A stretch of DNA of 64,000 nucleotides from Luxibacter massiliensis (GTDB lineage Bacteria > Bacillota > Clostridia > Lachnospirales > Lachnospiraceae): contig NZ_UWOE01000001.1 in the NCBI RefSeq assembly GCF_900604355.1, positions 2,418,001 through 2,482,000 on the forward strand, given 5' to 3'. Position 1 is the stretch's first letter. Every line of letters begins with the position of its first letter. Shown here piece by piece: positions 9,869-18,012 of this stretch. The translations under genes and the position numbers were made by a program. Under the pieces are notes generated by a model. It was not told the origin of the DNA. It worked only from the letters and a program-made list of their open reading frames with translations, and made no database searches.

Positions 9869-10723
9869 TCATCCTTTAACCGCACCGCCTGACAACGCCT
9901 CTATGAAAAATTTACTGAAAATACAGTATAAGAGTACTGGCGGAAGTATGATTATTACCATAGCCGAAAATAATCCATTATAATTTGTATTAAATGCTGT
10001 AGTAAATGTTGATAGCAGCGCAGGAACAGTCAGCTTCTCGCGGGTAATTAAAACAAGAGAGGCCCAGTAGTACTCATTCCAGTTATTTAAAAATGCAAGT
10101 ACCGCCGCGGTCATAATCCCAGGGCGCGCAATGGGAAAAATGACCTTCATCCATGTCTGCACATACCCGCAGCCGTCAATTCTCGCCGCCTCCTCTAAAT
10201 CCCGCGGTATATTATCATAATAATTTTTGATGACAAAAAAGCTAATTGCTATCCCGCTGCAGGAATAAATAAGAATCAGCGCGCCCCTGGTATCATAGAG
10301 ATGCAGATTGTTGATCAGGTTATACACTGGGTAGGTCAAAGCCGTGGCCGGGATAAACATAGTGGAATATAATAGTATGCTTACTAAAGTTTTTCCCTTA
10401 AATTCCATCCTTGCGACTACATAGGCCGACATAGATATCATGACTACACTGATAATCACAGATGCGCCTGCTACAAACATACTGTTGCCAAAGTACCTAA
10501 GCACATGGAGATCCCGAAATGTAGATATATATCCATCCAGACAAATGGCCTTGGGAAGCTGGAACCCCGGTCTTGCCAGAGGGTCTTCCTTTAAGCTGGA
10601 CAATACAAGCCAAATCAGCGGAACTAACGCTACAATTAATGCCCACAAAAGGCAAATGTAACTAAAGATCCGTGTCCCTGCGGGCATATTTTTTACACTT
10701 GCTATGTGTCTTTTTTTCTTCAT
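9869..10723 (-). CDS. Sugar ABC transporter permease (MalG type)
   Basis: About 284 residues from the ATG at 10723, preferred because AGGTGA lies just before it; a GTG at 10756 overlapping the upstream stop is the longest alternative. Six membrane segments are visible, with the binding-protein-dependent permease loop EEAARIDGCGYVQTWMKVIFPIARPG, which contacts the ATPase, and the GGAVKG ending typical of MalG relatives. It pairs with the permease just upstream and with the lipoprotein at 11.8-13.1 kb. No ATPase gene is in the operon, so a shared MsmX/UgpC-type ATPase from elsewhere must energise import. Confidence 0.92.
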   Translation of the reverse strand: MKKKRHIASVKNMPAGTRIFSYICLLWALIVALVPLIWLVLSSLKEDPLARPGFQLPKAICLDGYISTFRDLHVLRYFGNSMFVAGASVIISVVMISMSAYVVARMEFKGKTLVSILLYSTMFIPATALTYPVYNLINNLHLYDTRGALILIYSCSGIAISFFVIKNYYDNIPRDLEEAARIDGCGYVQTWMKVIFPIARPGIMTAAVLAFLNNWNEYYWASLVLITREKLTVPALLSTFTTAFNTNYNGLFSAMVIIILPPVLLYCIFSKFFIEALSGGAVKG

Positions 10724-10755
10724 ACTCATCACCTGTTTCTTTCTTTTCACTGCCA

Positions 10756-11688
10756 CTATTTACGTTTCTTTTTAAAGGATGCGCTATATACAAGGTTGAT
10801 GGCCAAGATGATTACCATTCCCGCCAAAATCTGTATCATTGCCACTGAGTTTGCCCTGCCAAACTGTGTTCTCGGACTCGTAATCGCCAGCTCACGAATC
10901 ACATAGCTGATGCTGTATGTTCCGGCCGCCCCTTTTGTCAGAAAATATACCTCGTTATAGAGCAGGAAACCAGAAGTTGCCGCCAGTATTGATACTGTCC
11001 TAAGCGTCCCTTTAATCATTGGAATCGTAATATGTAAGTCCTGCATAAGCCCGCTTGCGCCGTCCAGCATCGCCGCCTCACGTACTTCTTCAGGAACCGC
11101 CATAATATTGCCTAATATCATCAGTGTTGTGGTTCCTGTGAAGAAAATATAAGCGCAAGTCATTGCAATAAATGCAGGTCCCTTTAATAAAAGCACACTA
11201 TCTGTAAAATCCGGCTTAAACAACTGAATAATAGGATTGATAATTCCGTAGGACGGGTTATACAATTGCAGGAAGATCACCCCCATAGCTGCTGTTGAAA
11301 TCATATTCGGGATGATATAAATGTTGCGGACCAGCTTGATCCCTTTCATTTTTCTAGATAGGGCCAAAGCGATCAAAGTTGCCACAGGAATCTGCACAAC
11401 GGCTCCCAGAATAGCCCAAATTGTAGAATTTCTCAACGCCTCCCAGAAAAAAGGATACTGATTAAATATGTAGTCATAATTATCCCACATGTGTTCAAAG
11501 CCAAAAAACTCCGGATTTGCAATATTCGTATAATCCCATCTACAGAAAGATGTAAAAAATACTGTGATAATCGGGTATAGGTAAAACACACAAAACGCAA
11601 TCAGTGTGGGGGCAAGAAACACAATGATAAAACCAGTCCTACGCATCCCTAGTTTATTCTTCTTTTTCTTTGTACGCGGATCTGTCAA
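10756..11688 (-). CDS. Sugar ABC transporter permease (MalF/UgpA type)
   Basis: 310 residues with six predicted membrane helices after a basic N-terminus (KKKKNKLGMRRTGF). The EAA loop reads EEVREAAMLDGASGLMQDLHITIP. The likely start is TTG at 11688, nine bases after GGAGG; no ATG gives a full first helix. It is separated from the binding protein by 69 bases holding a terminator-like hairpin, which would lower permease relative to binding-protein synthesis, as is common in such operons. It overlaps or abuts the next permease. The substrate is inferred from the locus to be a fucosylated host oligosaccharide. Confidence 0.91.
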   Translation of the reverse strand: MTDPRTKKKKNKLGMRRTGFIIVFLAPTLIAFCVFYLYPIITVFFTSFCRWDYTNIANPEFFGFEHMWDNYDYIFNQYPFFWEALRNSTIWAILGAVVQIPVATLIALALSRKMKGIKLVRNIYIIPNMISTAAMGVIFLQLYNPSYGIINPIIQLFKPDFTDSVLLLKGPAFIAMTCAYIFFTGTTTLMILGNIMAVPEEVREAAMLDGASGLMQDLHITIPMIKGTLRTVSILAATSGFLLYNEVYFLTKGAAGTYSISYVIRELAITSPRTQFGRANSVAMIQILAGMVIILAINLVYSASFKKKRK

Positions 11689-11711
11689 TATAAAACACCT
11701 CCATAATAGCC

Positions 11712-11742
11712 AAAAAACGGGAAGGGACTTCTCCCTTCCCCG
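11712..11742 (-). terminator. Intercistronic attenuating terminator
   Basis: On the minus strand GGGAAGGGA and TCCCTTCCC pair around a GAAG loop, followed by six T (11712-11717). It sits between the binding-protein gene and the permeases, so it should stop part of the transcripts and leave an excess of binding protein. Confidence 0.8.
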
Positions 11743-11757
11743 AATCTTATCTTTATC

Positions 11758-13071
11758 TTATCCAATCAATGCCAGCAGTTCTTTTTGGAGCTGCGCAAAT
11801 CTAGCATCGATATCTGTACCGGATACTGCTGATTCCATCAGGGCATTGACAATCGCTTTATCAACATCAGAACCCCAGGTATAGCTTAAGTCTATCACCG
11901 TTGTGTCTGCCTCATTCACTTGTGAGCATGCTTCCGCCAGCTTGGTAACTGTCGCACTGCCGCTCTTTTGAGCCAGTCCATTCAGATCCAACGTAGCGTT
12001 GCATGGCTTTGCCTGTACTTCTGTGAATATTCTTTCCTGTACTTCTGCGCTTGTCATATACTTTACAAATTCCAGGGCAAGTTCCGTCTTTTCCTCACTC
12101 ATTCCGTTAGCCACCGCGATACCGTCTCCAGCGGATGCAATGGCAATATTCCCCGGAAACAACGCCGGCTCGATTACTTCTGCGTTTGTCTCGTCAATAG
12201 CGCCTGCATTCCACACACCGTTAAACAAAACGCCCACTGTTCCATTTGTATTAAAATCTGCCATCAAATTACCGTTATCGTCTGTTGTATGGTCGGACCC
12301 ATTCGCCTGATCTAATTTTGCCGCCGTCTTAAATGCCTCTGCGAACTCGTCAGAATTAATTGCCTCCTCAGTCAATTCTGACTCTATCATTTCTTTTCCT
12401 TTCTCGGTAGAACCCATAATGGCATTCACAATGTAGCGTGATCCCTGACCTGCGATATATCCGTAAGTACCGTTGCCCAATGTATTTATCTTATCCATGG
12501 CATCTCCAAAAGATGTCCAGTCAGCAAATACTTTATCCACAGATGCTCCTGCCTTCTCCAATATGGAAGAATTATACCACAGTCCCCGGCTCTCGATTTG
12601 ATCATGTACAGAGTAAATGTGTCCATCCTGGTCATTCTGTGTATAATTCAGTCCAACTGCATCTGCAAGATGATTCTCATCAATATAAGGCTTTAGATCA
12701 TAAACAAGATCCTGTGCTACCGCAGATGTCAGTGAACCCCTGGCTCCTCCGAAGTCAACCATATCCGGGAATGACCCGCCGGATACCTGGGCGCTGACAA
12801 TCTCGTCCCGGTTCTCCACCGCAATTGCTTTGAACGTCACATCGCCATCTGCATGTTCTTCGGCAAACTGGCCGTAGATATCTCTCATAACTTGGGCAGC
12901 CGCCCATTCACTCTCATCCTGATAATACCCATGATAAAATTCCAGAACATTGTCTTCATCCTTGGCATTAGAGCCGTCCTTTTTTTCTGAATCTGAACCG
13001 CCCCCACATCCAGCCAGTACAGTCACGCACATTGCCGCAACTAATAATATACTTACTACTTTCCTTTTCAT
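11758..13071 (-). CDS. Sugar-binding lipoprotein of the glycan ABC importer
   Basis: 437 residues. A lipoprotein signal ends in VLAGC with Cys22 as the lipid-bearing residue, followed by a Gly/Ser/Asp linker; the rest is a family 1 extracellular solute-binding protein (ENRDEIVSAQVSGGSFPDMV, GVLFNGVWNAG). AAAGGAGG precedes the ATG. It is the first gene of the transport/hydrolase operon and lies directly after an AT-rich regulatory region. It should capture the oligosaccharide released by GH98 at the membrane and pass it to the two permeases. The exact ligand is inferred from context. Confidence 0.92.
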   Translation of the reverse strand: MKRKVVSILLVAAMCVTVLAGCGGGSDSEKKDGSNAKDEDNVLEFYHGYYQDESEWAAAQVMRDIYGQFAEEHADGDVTFKAIAVENRDEIVSAQVSGGSFPDMVDFGGARGSLTSAVAQDLVYDLKPYIDENHLADAVGLNYTQNDQDGHIYSVHDQIESRGLWYNSSILEKAGASVDKVFADWTSFGDAMDKINTLGNGTYGYIAGQGSRYIVNAIMGSTEKGKEMIESELTEEAINSDEFAEAFKTAAKLDQANGSDHTTDDNGNLMADFNTNGTVGVLFNGVWNAGAIDETNAEVIEPALFPGNIAIASAGDGIAVANGMSEEKTELALEFVKYMTSAEVQERIFTEVQAKPCNATLDLNGLAQKSGSATVTKLAEACSQVNEADTTVIDLSYTWGSDVDKAIVNALMESAVSGTDIDARFAQLQKELLALIG

Positions 13072-13129
13072 ATTTTCCTCCTTTTTGTGCGTTTTTACTT
13101 TTTATAGAATTATTTTACATTTATTTTTG

Positions 13130-13223
13130 TATATTTTGAATGAATTGAATTGACTCAAATCAGTATAATATTGACTATTTTATTTAGTATTTGGAAAATA
13201 TTTACTTACTCACAATATTTTCC
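13130..13223 (-). promoter_or_regulatory. Weak promoter plus 10-bp dyad, candidate activator site
   Basis: GGAAAATATT (13193-13202) and AATATTTTCC (13214-13223) form a perfect 10-bp inverted repeat with an 11-base spacer. On the minus strand a poor promoter, TTGAGT (13153-13158) - 17 - AATATA (13130-13135), lies downstream of it. A weak promoter with a dyad about 35 bases upstream of the -35 suits activation by the AraC-type response regulator of this locus; this is inference. Confidence 0.45.
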
Positions 13224-13237
13224 ATATTTTTGCAGTT

Positions 13238-13361
13238 AAAAACCCCGATGCAGGCATACGGAGCATAAAACTAGCAGCGACACAGGCGTCCGGGTATGAG
13301 ATACCCGCGGTAGTCTCCAAATAGACATGTAAACATGTCCCCCCTGTCTCGTTGCGCACGG
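13238..13361. repeat. Dispersed structured repeat, copy A
   Basis: About 124 bases related to copies near 43.9 kb and 45.1 kb and to the 3' half at 17.4 kb, all in the same orientation. It holds a perfect hairpin CGGGTAT-GAG-ATACCCG (13291-13307) and GACATG-TAAA-CATGTC (13324-13339). It lies between the end of the regulatory operon and the binding-protein gene. No reading frame is conserved among copies. Confidence 0.75.
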
Positions 13362-13410
13362 AAAAAAAGAAGTATCAGAGGATTATCTGTACTTATCCTC
13401 CAATACTTCT
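13361..13410 (-). terminator. Terminator of the regulatory operon
   Basis: Long hairpin whose arms AGAAGTAT (13368-13375) and ATACTTCT (13403-13410) enclose a second paired block (AGAGGAT with ATCCTC), followed on the minus strand by a run of seven T. It ends the kinase-regulator-lipoprotein operon 31 bases after its last stop. Confidence 0.88.
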
Positions 13411-13441
13411 GCGATACATCTTCATTATCTACAATATAAAA

Positions 13442-14725
13442 CTAATCATTTTCCATTGACTCAGCAATAATCTGCTCCACAAGCTCAGACTCTGACTCCT
13501 TTCCTGTCAGGACATCCAGTATATTTTCTGTAAATATAGTTTTCTGCGATGCTGCCCATAGATTATCTGGAACATCAATCTTTCTGTCTGCATCCATGAC
13601 CAGGGACGCTGCCTGATACATTCTAGGCTTCTCTTCTGCATAGTCTTCAAGCTCTATCTGCGGATTAGCAGGGATCTGTTCAGTCTCTTTTACAATCCGG
13701 GCCTGGACTGGACTACTTAGCATATATTTGAGAAAACGGACAGAAGCATTTTCTCTGTTCTCATCTCCACTGTTCCCCAACACATACCCTAAGCAGGCGG
13801 ACTCACAGGACATGGAGGTTCCAGACTCACTAGGCAGCAATCCATATTTCGCATGAATATTCTTTGAGATCATAGGCGCTCCCCACACGCCGTTGACATA
13901 GATAGCCACTTTCCCTTCGTTAAATAAACTTGTCTCATCCAAATACGTGTACCCTGCGCTTTCGGAAGTAGAAAACCGATATATTTTATTTAACCTAACC
14001 ACCGCATTTTCCAATTTCTCTTTTTCTGCTGTAATTTTATGTCCACTAATACCGCTTGGCGTACTGTCCCCAAAATCAGCCAGCATATGATCCAAAAAAT
14101 AAAGATATCCCTCCCCAGACGGCTGCAAAGGCAATATCTCCAGGCCCTGTTTCTCTGTCCAGGTCCTCAGCGTCTCGCACATTGCCCAAAATTCTTCCCA
14201 TGTTTCAGGTATTTTTTGAATGTTAGCCTGTTGGAAGATTTCTTCATTATACCAATATCCGCCGCTAAGGGACAATACGTCAGCTACTGTAAACAGCTGG
14301 TTTTCTTCTGTTGTCCAGTATTCTAAATTTACATCAGAAATACAATTTGCAAATTCTGTATCCTTCTCTAAATATGGCTTCAAATCCAAAGCCATATTAT
14401 TATCCACCATAAAATTATATGTCTGGTTCCGCCCCATTCCGCTGAAAGTAATAATATCCGGGGTGTCTCCCACCATGATCATATCCTCGATCTTCCGCAG
14501 CATCTCATTCCTTGTAGGCATAGAAATAAGCTGGAGGCTGATATCCGGATTTTGTTTTTCAAACCCCTCATAAATATCGCGCATAGCAACATGGTCCGCC
14601 TCTGTCCCTCCCCATGCGTGAATCACTGTAATCGTTACGGGTTCCTCCTTTACGCTTTCACAGCCTGAAAGTATACTGGCCAAAAACAGGATAAAAGCGA
14701 AAGCTATTTTACTGTATTTCCCCAT
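13442..14725 (-). CDS. Second sugar-binding lipoprotein, partner of the two-component system
   Basis: About 427 residues from the ATG at 14725, which follows AGGAGAGG; a GTG nine bases earlier is the alternative. The lipobox ILSGC gives a lipidated Cys22, followed by a family 1 solute-binding fold (VTITVIHAWGG, LFNEGKVAIYVNGVWGAP). It overlaps the response-regulator gene by 17 bases and has no permease of its own. Its operon position suggests that it presents the sugar to the sensor kinase, or serves the nearby permeases as an alternative binding protein. It is only distantly similar to the binding protein at 11.8-13.1 kb. Confidence 0.87.
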   Translation of the reverse strand: MGKYSKIAFAFILFLASILSGCESVKEEPVTITVIHAWGGTEADHVAMRDIYEGFEKQNPDISLQLISMPTRNEMLRKIEDMIMVGDTPDIITFSGMGRNQTYNFMVDNNMALDLKPYLEKDTEFANCISDVNLEYWTTEENQLFTVADVLSLSGGYWYNEEIFQQANIQKIPETWEEFWAMCETLRTWTEKQGLEILPLQPSGEGYLYFLDHMLADFGDSTPSGISGHKITAEKEKLENAVVRLNKIYRFSTSESAGYTYLDETSLFNEGKVAIYVNGVWGAPMISKNIHAKYGLLPSESGTSMSCESACLGYVLGNSGDENRENASVRFLKYMLSSPVQARIVKETEQIPANPQIELEDYAEEKPRMYQAASLVMDADRKIDVPDNLWAASQKTIFTENILDVLTGKESESELVEQIIAESMEND

Positions 14726-15458
14726 GGCTGCCACCTCTCCTGAATTCTTTAGGAGAAACCCCTATTTTCTTCTTAAACATTTTAGAAAAATATCCCGAAT
14801 CTTCTATCCCCACCGCTTCTGATATTTCATAAGTTTTCATATCCGTATCCAGCAAATATTCCTTTGCAGCCTCGATCCTCCGGTCCAGTATTGCTTCAAA
14901 AAGGTTCTTTCCGGTTTTATTCTTATAAAGCCTGCTCAGGTAACTTCCATTTGCATGGAGGGCTTCGGCAATTTCCTCCAGTGAAAGCTTGGACCGGAAA
15001 TTCTGATCAATATACTGTTCCATCTGCAGATAGAGAGTTTTGGACTCTTTCTTTTCCCTCTGCTCTGCCGCCTTATGGCAATTTCCCAGTTCTTTAGCAG
15101 CCTTTTCCACCGCTGTTGGCAGTTCTTCCATAATTGAGACCTTTAACACATAATCACAAACATCGTACTTAACTGCGGCCCTGGCATACTCAAACTCAGA
15201 ATGAGCTGTCAAAAGAATCACTTGTGTCCCAGGATAGGTTTCATAAACAAATCTACACACTTCCAGACCATCTAACACCGGCATCTGGATATCCGTAATT
15301 ACTATGTCTGGAGGTTCCTCTCTGATTCTATCTATAAGCGCTTGTCCATCGCTGACTACTGCTTCTAATACACAGTCCATCTTCCTCCAGTCTATCAGTT
15401 TTTGAAGCGCTTCCCGGATGTACCCTTCATCGTCCGCTGCTATGACTTTCCACATCAT
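14709..15458 (-). CDS. AraC-type response regulator (YesN family)
   Basis: About 249 residues. The receiver domain (1-120) has the acidic pair near residue 10 and the phospho-acceptor Asp in IVITDIQMP (58 in the longest form). The C-terminal ~100 residues are a double helix-turn-helix AraC domain (SLEEIAEALHANGSYLSRLYK, ISEAVGIEDSGYFSKMFKK). ATG at 15458 follows AGGAG; ATG at 15455 is equally possible. It overlaps the kinase gene by about 30 bases. It should bind DNA near the binding-protein gene and switch on the GH98 operon when the kinase senses glycan. Confidence 0.94.
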   Translation of the reverse strand: MMWKVIAADDEGYIREALQKLIDWRKMDCVLEAVVSDGQALIDRIREEPPDIVITDIQMPVLDGLEVCRFVYETYPGTQVILLTAHSEFEYARAAVKYDVCDYVLKVSIMEELPTAVEKAAKELGNCHKAAEQREKKESKTLYLQMEQYIDQNFRSKLSLEEIAEALHANGSYLSRLYKNKTGKNLFEAILDRRIEAAKEYLLDTDMKTYEISEAVGIEDSGYFSKMFKKKIGVSPKEFRRGGSHGEIQ

Positions 15459-17178
15459 ATCCACTCCTCTCTGACGGAATTACAATCTCCACTTTTGTCC
15501 CTGTACCGATTCCTCCGCTGATCCTAAACTTATGGCGGTCCCCATACAAGATCATAAGCATACGTTTTATATTCTCCAAACCAGTGTGAGTATGGTCAAC
15601 TTTCCCATCTACAGGTTCTTTTTCCCCACCACTCTCCGCCATTTTTTCCGCTTCAAATCCTACCCCGTCATCCTCCACACAAATGTGAAGCATCCTGGCG
15701 TCTCCAGATTGCCCTGACTCTTCATACAGAGTCACTTTGACCATACCACTCTCACGTTTTGGTTCCAATCCATGAGAGACCGCATTTTCAACAAGGGGCT
15801 CAATCAGCAGGCGGGGAATCAGGTTTTGGTTAATATGGTTGTCCTGCACATCAATTTCGTAACAAATCTTATCCTGATATCTGCTTTTCTGTAAATATAA
15901 GTAAAATCTCACGATTTCCAATTCTTCAGATACTTTGATTTTAATCTCCTTTTCCCGGAATATTTTGCCCTGTGTCAACTTTGAAAATGCTTTCAATCCT
16001 TCATACACTTCCTCATTGCCCGCCATTTTAGCCTTTAGGCTTAACATAGCCAGAATATTAAATTGAAAGTGGGGATTCATCTGGGCCTGTAAATATTTTA
16101 CCTCAGACTGGACAGCTAAAAGTTGTTTTTCATATACCTGCATAATCAGATATTTAATCCTTTCAGCCATCTCGTTGAATACAATTCCAATGTCATGAAA
16201 CTCCTGAATGGCTGATTCCTCCATGCGGACATCAAAATCCTGCTTTCCAAAAGCCTGTATTTTACCAATCATTTTAGTCACTGGCCTTGTAAAACGGTAA
16301 CTCGATCCGAACGCCGCAAGCACAGTAATGATCAATACAATAATTAACCCTGCAGCAAATATCAGAGCCGTAGATTTAAGGACGGCGAAAATATTTTCCT
16401 GGCCCACACAGATCACTGTCCGCATATCGAATCCACATATTTTAGCGCAGCCTATGACATTATGTTCTTCCAGGGATCGTTTCCCACTCCAAACACTCTC
16501 AAATTTGGTGAGCTGTTCTATATCACTCCACCGTCCCTGAAAAGCAATGATCCGCTCATCTCCAAATAGCACCATCCATGTGGAGTCACTATAATCAGAC
16601 ACCCCTCCTAATAGAGTGTTGACGGCCTCCCTGCTGATCTTAGCAATACATATTCCCTTCTCTTTCATGTCATCATCATAGATCCGAAACAATAAATTAA
16701 TACTTTTCTCGTCTGAAACACAGGCATATCTGTCCTGGCTTTGCCGAAACTCTCTCTGTATGTTGAGGTACATAGCCTCCTCTTTCTCTTCAGCAGCCAA
16801 AGTAGAGGCATAATAATGCTCATAAATGCAGTCTCCAGCATTATTAAACAAATACACACTCGTCACAAAAGGTATCTTCCGATCAATCATGTTACGGTCA
16901 GAAAATAATTCCATGCTATATAACAACTGTGGTTCAATTACAGTCGGGTCATAATCAGTCCCAGAAATGCCCGCCTCAAAAAAAGCATCCAGCATCATAT
17001 TATGGCGGATTGACACAGCCCCATCTTCAATAAACTGCATATGTGATTGATATTGCTGACTGATATTATTTAAGACATATTGAATATCTTCCTGAGTATT
17101 ATCGATAAAAAAGGAAAAAAAGACATACAAAACTGCCGCACACGCTGAAAACAGCGTGCAGGCGGAAACAAGCAGCAT
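15427..17178 (-). CDS. Sensor histidine kinase (YesM/LytS family)
   Basis: 583 residues: a first membrane helix at the N-terminus, an extracellular sensor domain (about 25-265), a second helix (about 270-292), HAMP (293-345), a His_kinase domain with His370 in QMNPHFQFN, and a C-terminal ATPase domain with LIEPLVENAVSHG and DDGVGF. The N-terminus is uncertain. The ATG at 17178 lacks a good ribosome site, and the frame stays open upstream through a basic segment (KKRTLKKEIT) that looks like a genuine cytoplasmic end, but no standard start codon precedes it. First gene of the operon with the regulator and binding lipoprotein. Confidence 0.92.
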   Translation of the reverse strand: MLLVSACTLFSACAAVLYVFFSFFIDNTQEDIQYVLNNISQQYQSHMQFIEDGAVSIRHNMMLDAFFEAGISGTDYDPTVIEPQLLYSMELFSDRNMIDRKIPFVTSVYLFNNAGDCIYEHYYASTLAAEEKEEAMYLNIQREFRQSQDRYACVSDEKSINLLFRIYDDDMKEKGICIAKISREAVNTLLGGVSDYSDSTWMVLFGDERIIAFQGRWSDIEQLTKFESVWSGKRSLEEHNVIGCAKICGFDMRTVICVGQENIFAVLKSTALIFAAGLIIVLIITVLAAFGSSYRFTRPVTKMIGKIQAFGKQDFDVRMEESAIQEFHDIGIVFNEMAERIKYLIMQVYEKQLLAVQSEVKYLQAQMNPHFQFNILAMLSLKAKMAGNEEVYEGLKAFSKLTQGKIFREKEIKIKVSEELEIVRFYLYLQKSRYQDKICYEIDVQDNHINQNLIPRLLIEPLVENAVSHGLEPKRESGMVKVTLYEESGQSGDARMLHICVEDDGVGFEAEKMAESGGEKEPVDGKVDHTHTGLENIKRMLMILYGDRHKFRISGGIGTGTKVEIVIPSERSGYDVESHSSGR

Positions 17179-17285
17179 CAGTATTGTGATTTCCTTTTTC
17201 AGAGTTCTTTTTTTGACAATCCTAGCTATTTCTACCTCACTCCTCCAAACGATGACTTCATTTCTGAATCGCGCTTTTTTAGAAA

Positions 17286-17314
17286 ATTATACATGTAAAA
17301 CTGGGACAGAGCAA
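17286..17314 (-). promoter_or_regulatory. Promoter of the sensor kinase operon
   Basis: Minus-strand TTGCTC (17309-17314), a 17-base spacer and TATAAT (17286-17291). The perfect -10 and spacing support a sigma-A promoter about 105 bases before the annotated kinase start. Confidence 0.7.
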
Positions 17315-17369
17315 GTTATTACTGTGCATTTTCCCTCTCTCTCCTATAACAGAGATTTCTTTGATTCGG

Positions 17370-17435
17370 CCCTGGCGGCAGCCGCCAGATGGATATGAAA
17401 GCATACCCCCTTGGCTCGTTGCCCGCGGTAATAAA
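17370..17435. repeat. Dispersed structured repeat, partial copy B
   Basis: Only the 3' half of the repeat seen at 13.2, 43.9 and 45.1 kb. It contains the near-palindrome TGGCGGCAGCCGCCA, then GGATATG-AAAG-CATACCC in place of the GGACATG-TAAG-CATGTCC hairpin, then TTGGCTCGTTGCCCGCGG. It lies just upstream of the kinase promoter. Confidence 0.7.
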
Positions 17436-17562
17436 GGAGTGAGTTTACAGTGAAAGGCGTTCAGTCTAAGTAAAATCAAATCGGACGGCTTTTTGGTGTC
17501 TGAAATATAAAAAAGGCTGAAATCTCTACAAAATAAGAGACTTCAGCACTTAACAGTTGATA

Positions 17563-17635
17563 AGCTGGAAATCGGACTTGAACCGACGGCCCCTTCATTA
17601 CGAGTGAAGTGCTCTACCAACTGAGCTATTCCAGC
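17563..17635 (-). tRNA. tRNA-Thr (anticodon CGT)
   Basis: Complete cloverleaf on the minus strand: acceptor GCTGGAA/TTCCAGC, D arm with AGTTGGTAGA, anticodon stem CTTCA/TGAAG around loop CTCGTAA giving anticodon CGT (reads ACG), and T arm GTCGG-TTCAAGT-CCGAT. The CCA end is not encoded. No adjacent integrase is visible. Confidence 0.96.
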
Positions 17636-17713
17636 CTGCGGCCCGTCAGACGAGCCTTGCTTATTATATCTTGTTTTAGCTAAAATTTCAACCGTTTTTT
17701 TGATTTTCCTCTA

Positions 17714-17995
17714 TTAATAACCACTGTCCCGCTTCGATACCCCAGGTATCTCCGGGATGCCGCTGGCCCTGGATATACCTGAAAGCTGGGGACTCACACT
17801 GGCACTGATTGTCTTTCGGCTGGCCTCTGCCTCCTGGGGTGTGCTAAAAAGCTTCTCCTCCGGCAGCTTTATGGCCCCACACACACCGAATAACTGGACA
17901 ATATATACCTTTCCCTGCTTATTCACGATCTTTGCCTTAACGGCTTTATCATTATCACCTAATATATAGCATGCATCGCCTCTTCTAAATGACAT
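17714..17995 (-). CDS. Hypothetical 93-residue protein
   Basis: A small soluble protein starting MSFRRGDACYILGDND. The first 55 residues look like a small beta-rich domain (KAKIVNKQGKVYIVQLFG); the rest is a Ser/Gly/Ile-rich, probably disordered tail ending SKRDSGY. AGGTGG precedes the ATG, and it begins 17 bases after the MscS stop, so it is probably co-transcribed with MscS. No signal peptide or membrane segment. I do not recognise a family. Confidence 0.65.
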   Translation of the reverse strand: MSFRRGDACYILGDNDKAVKAKIVNKQGKVYIVQLFGVCGAIKLPEEKLFSTPQEAEASRKTISASVSPQLSGISRASGIPEIPGVSKRDSGY

Positions 17996-18012
17996 CGTAC
18001 CACCTGCCCTTC

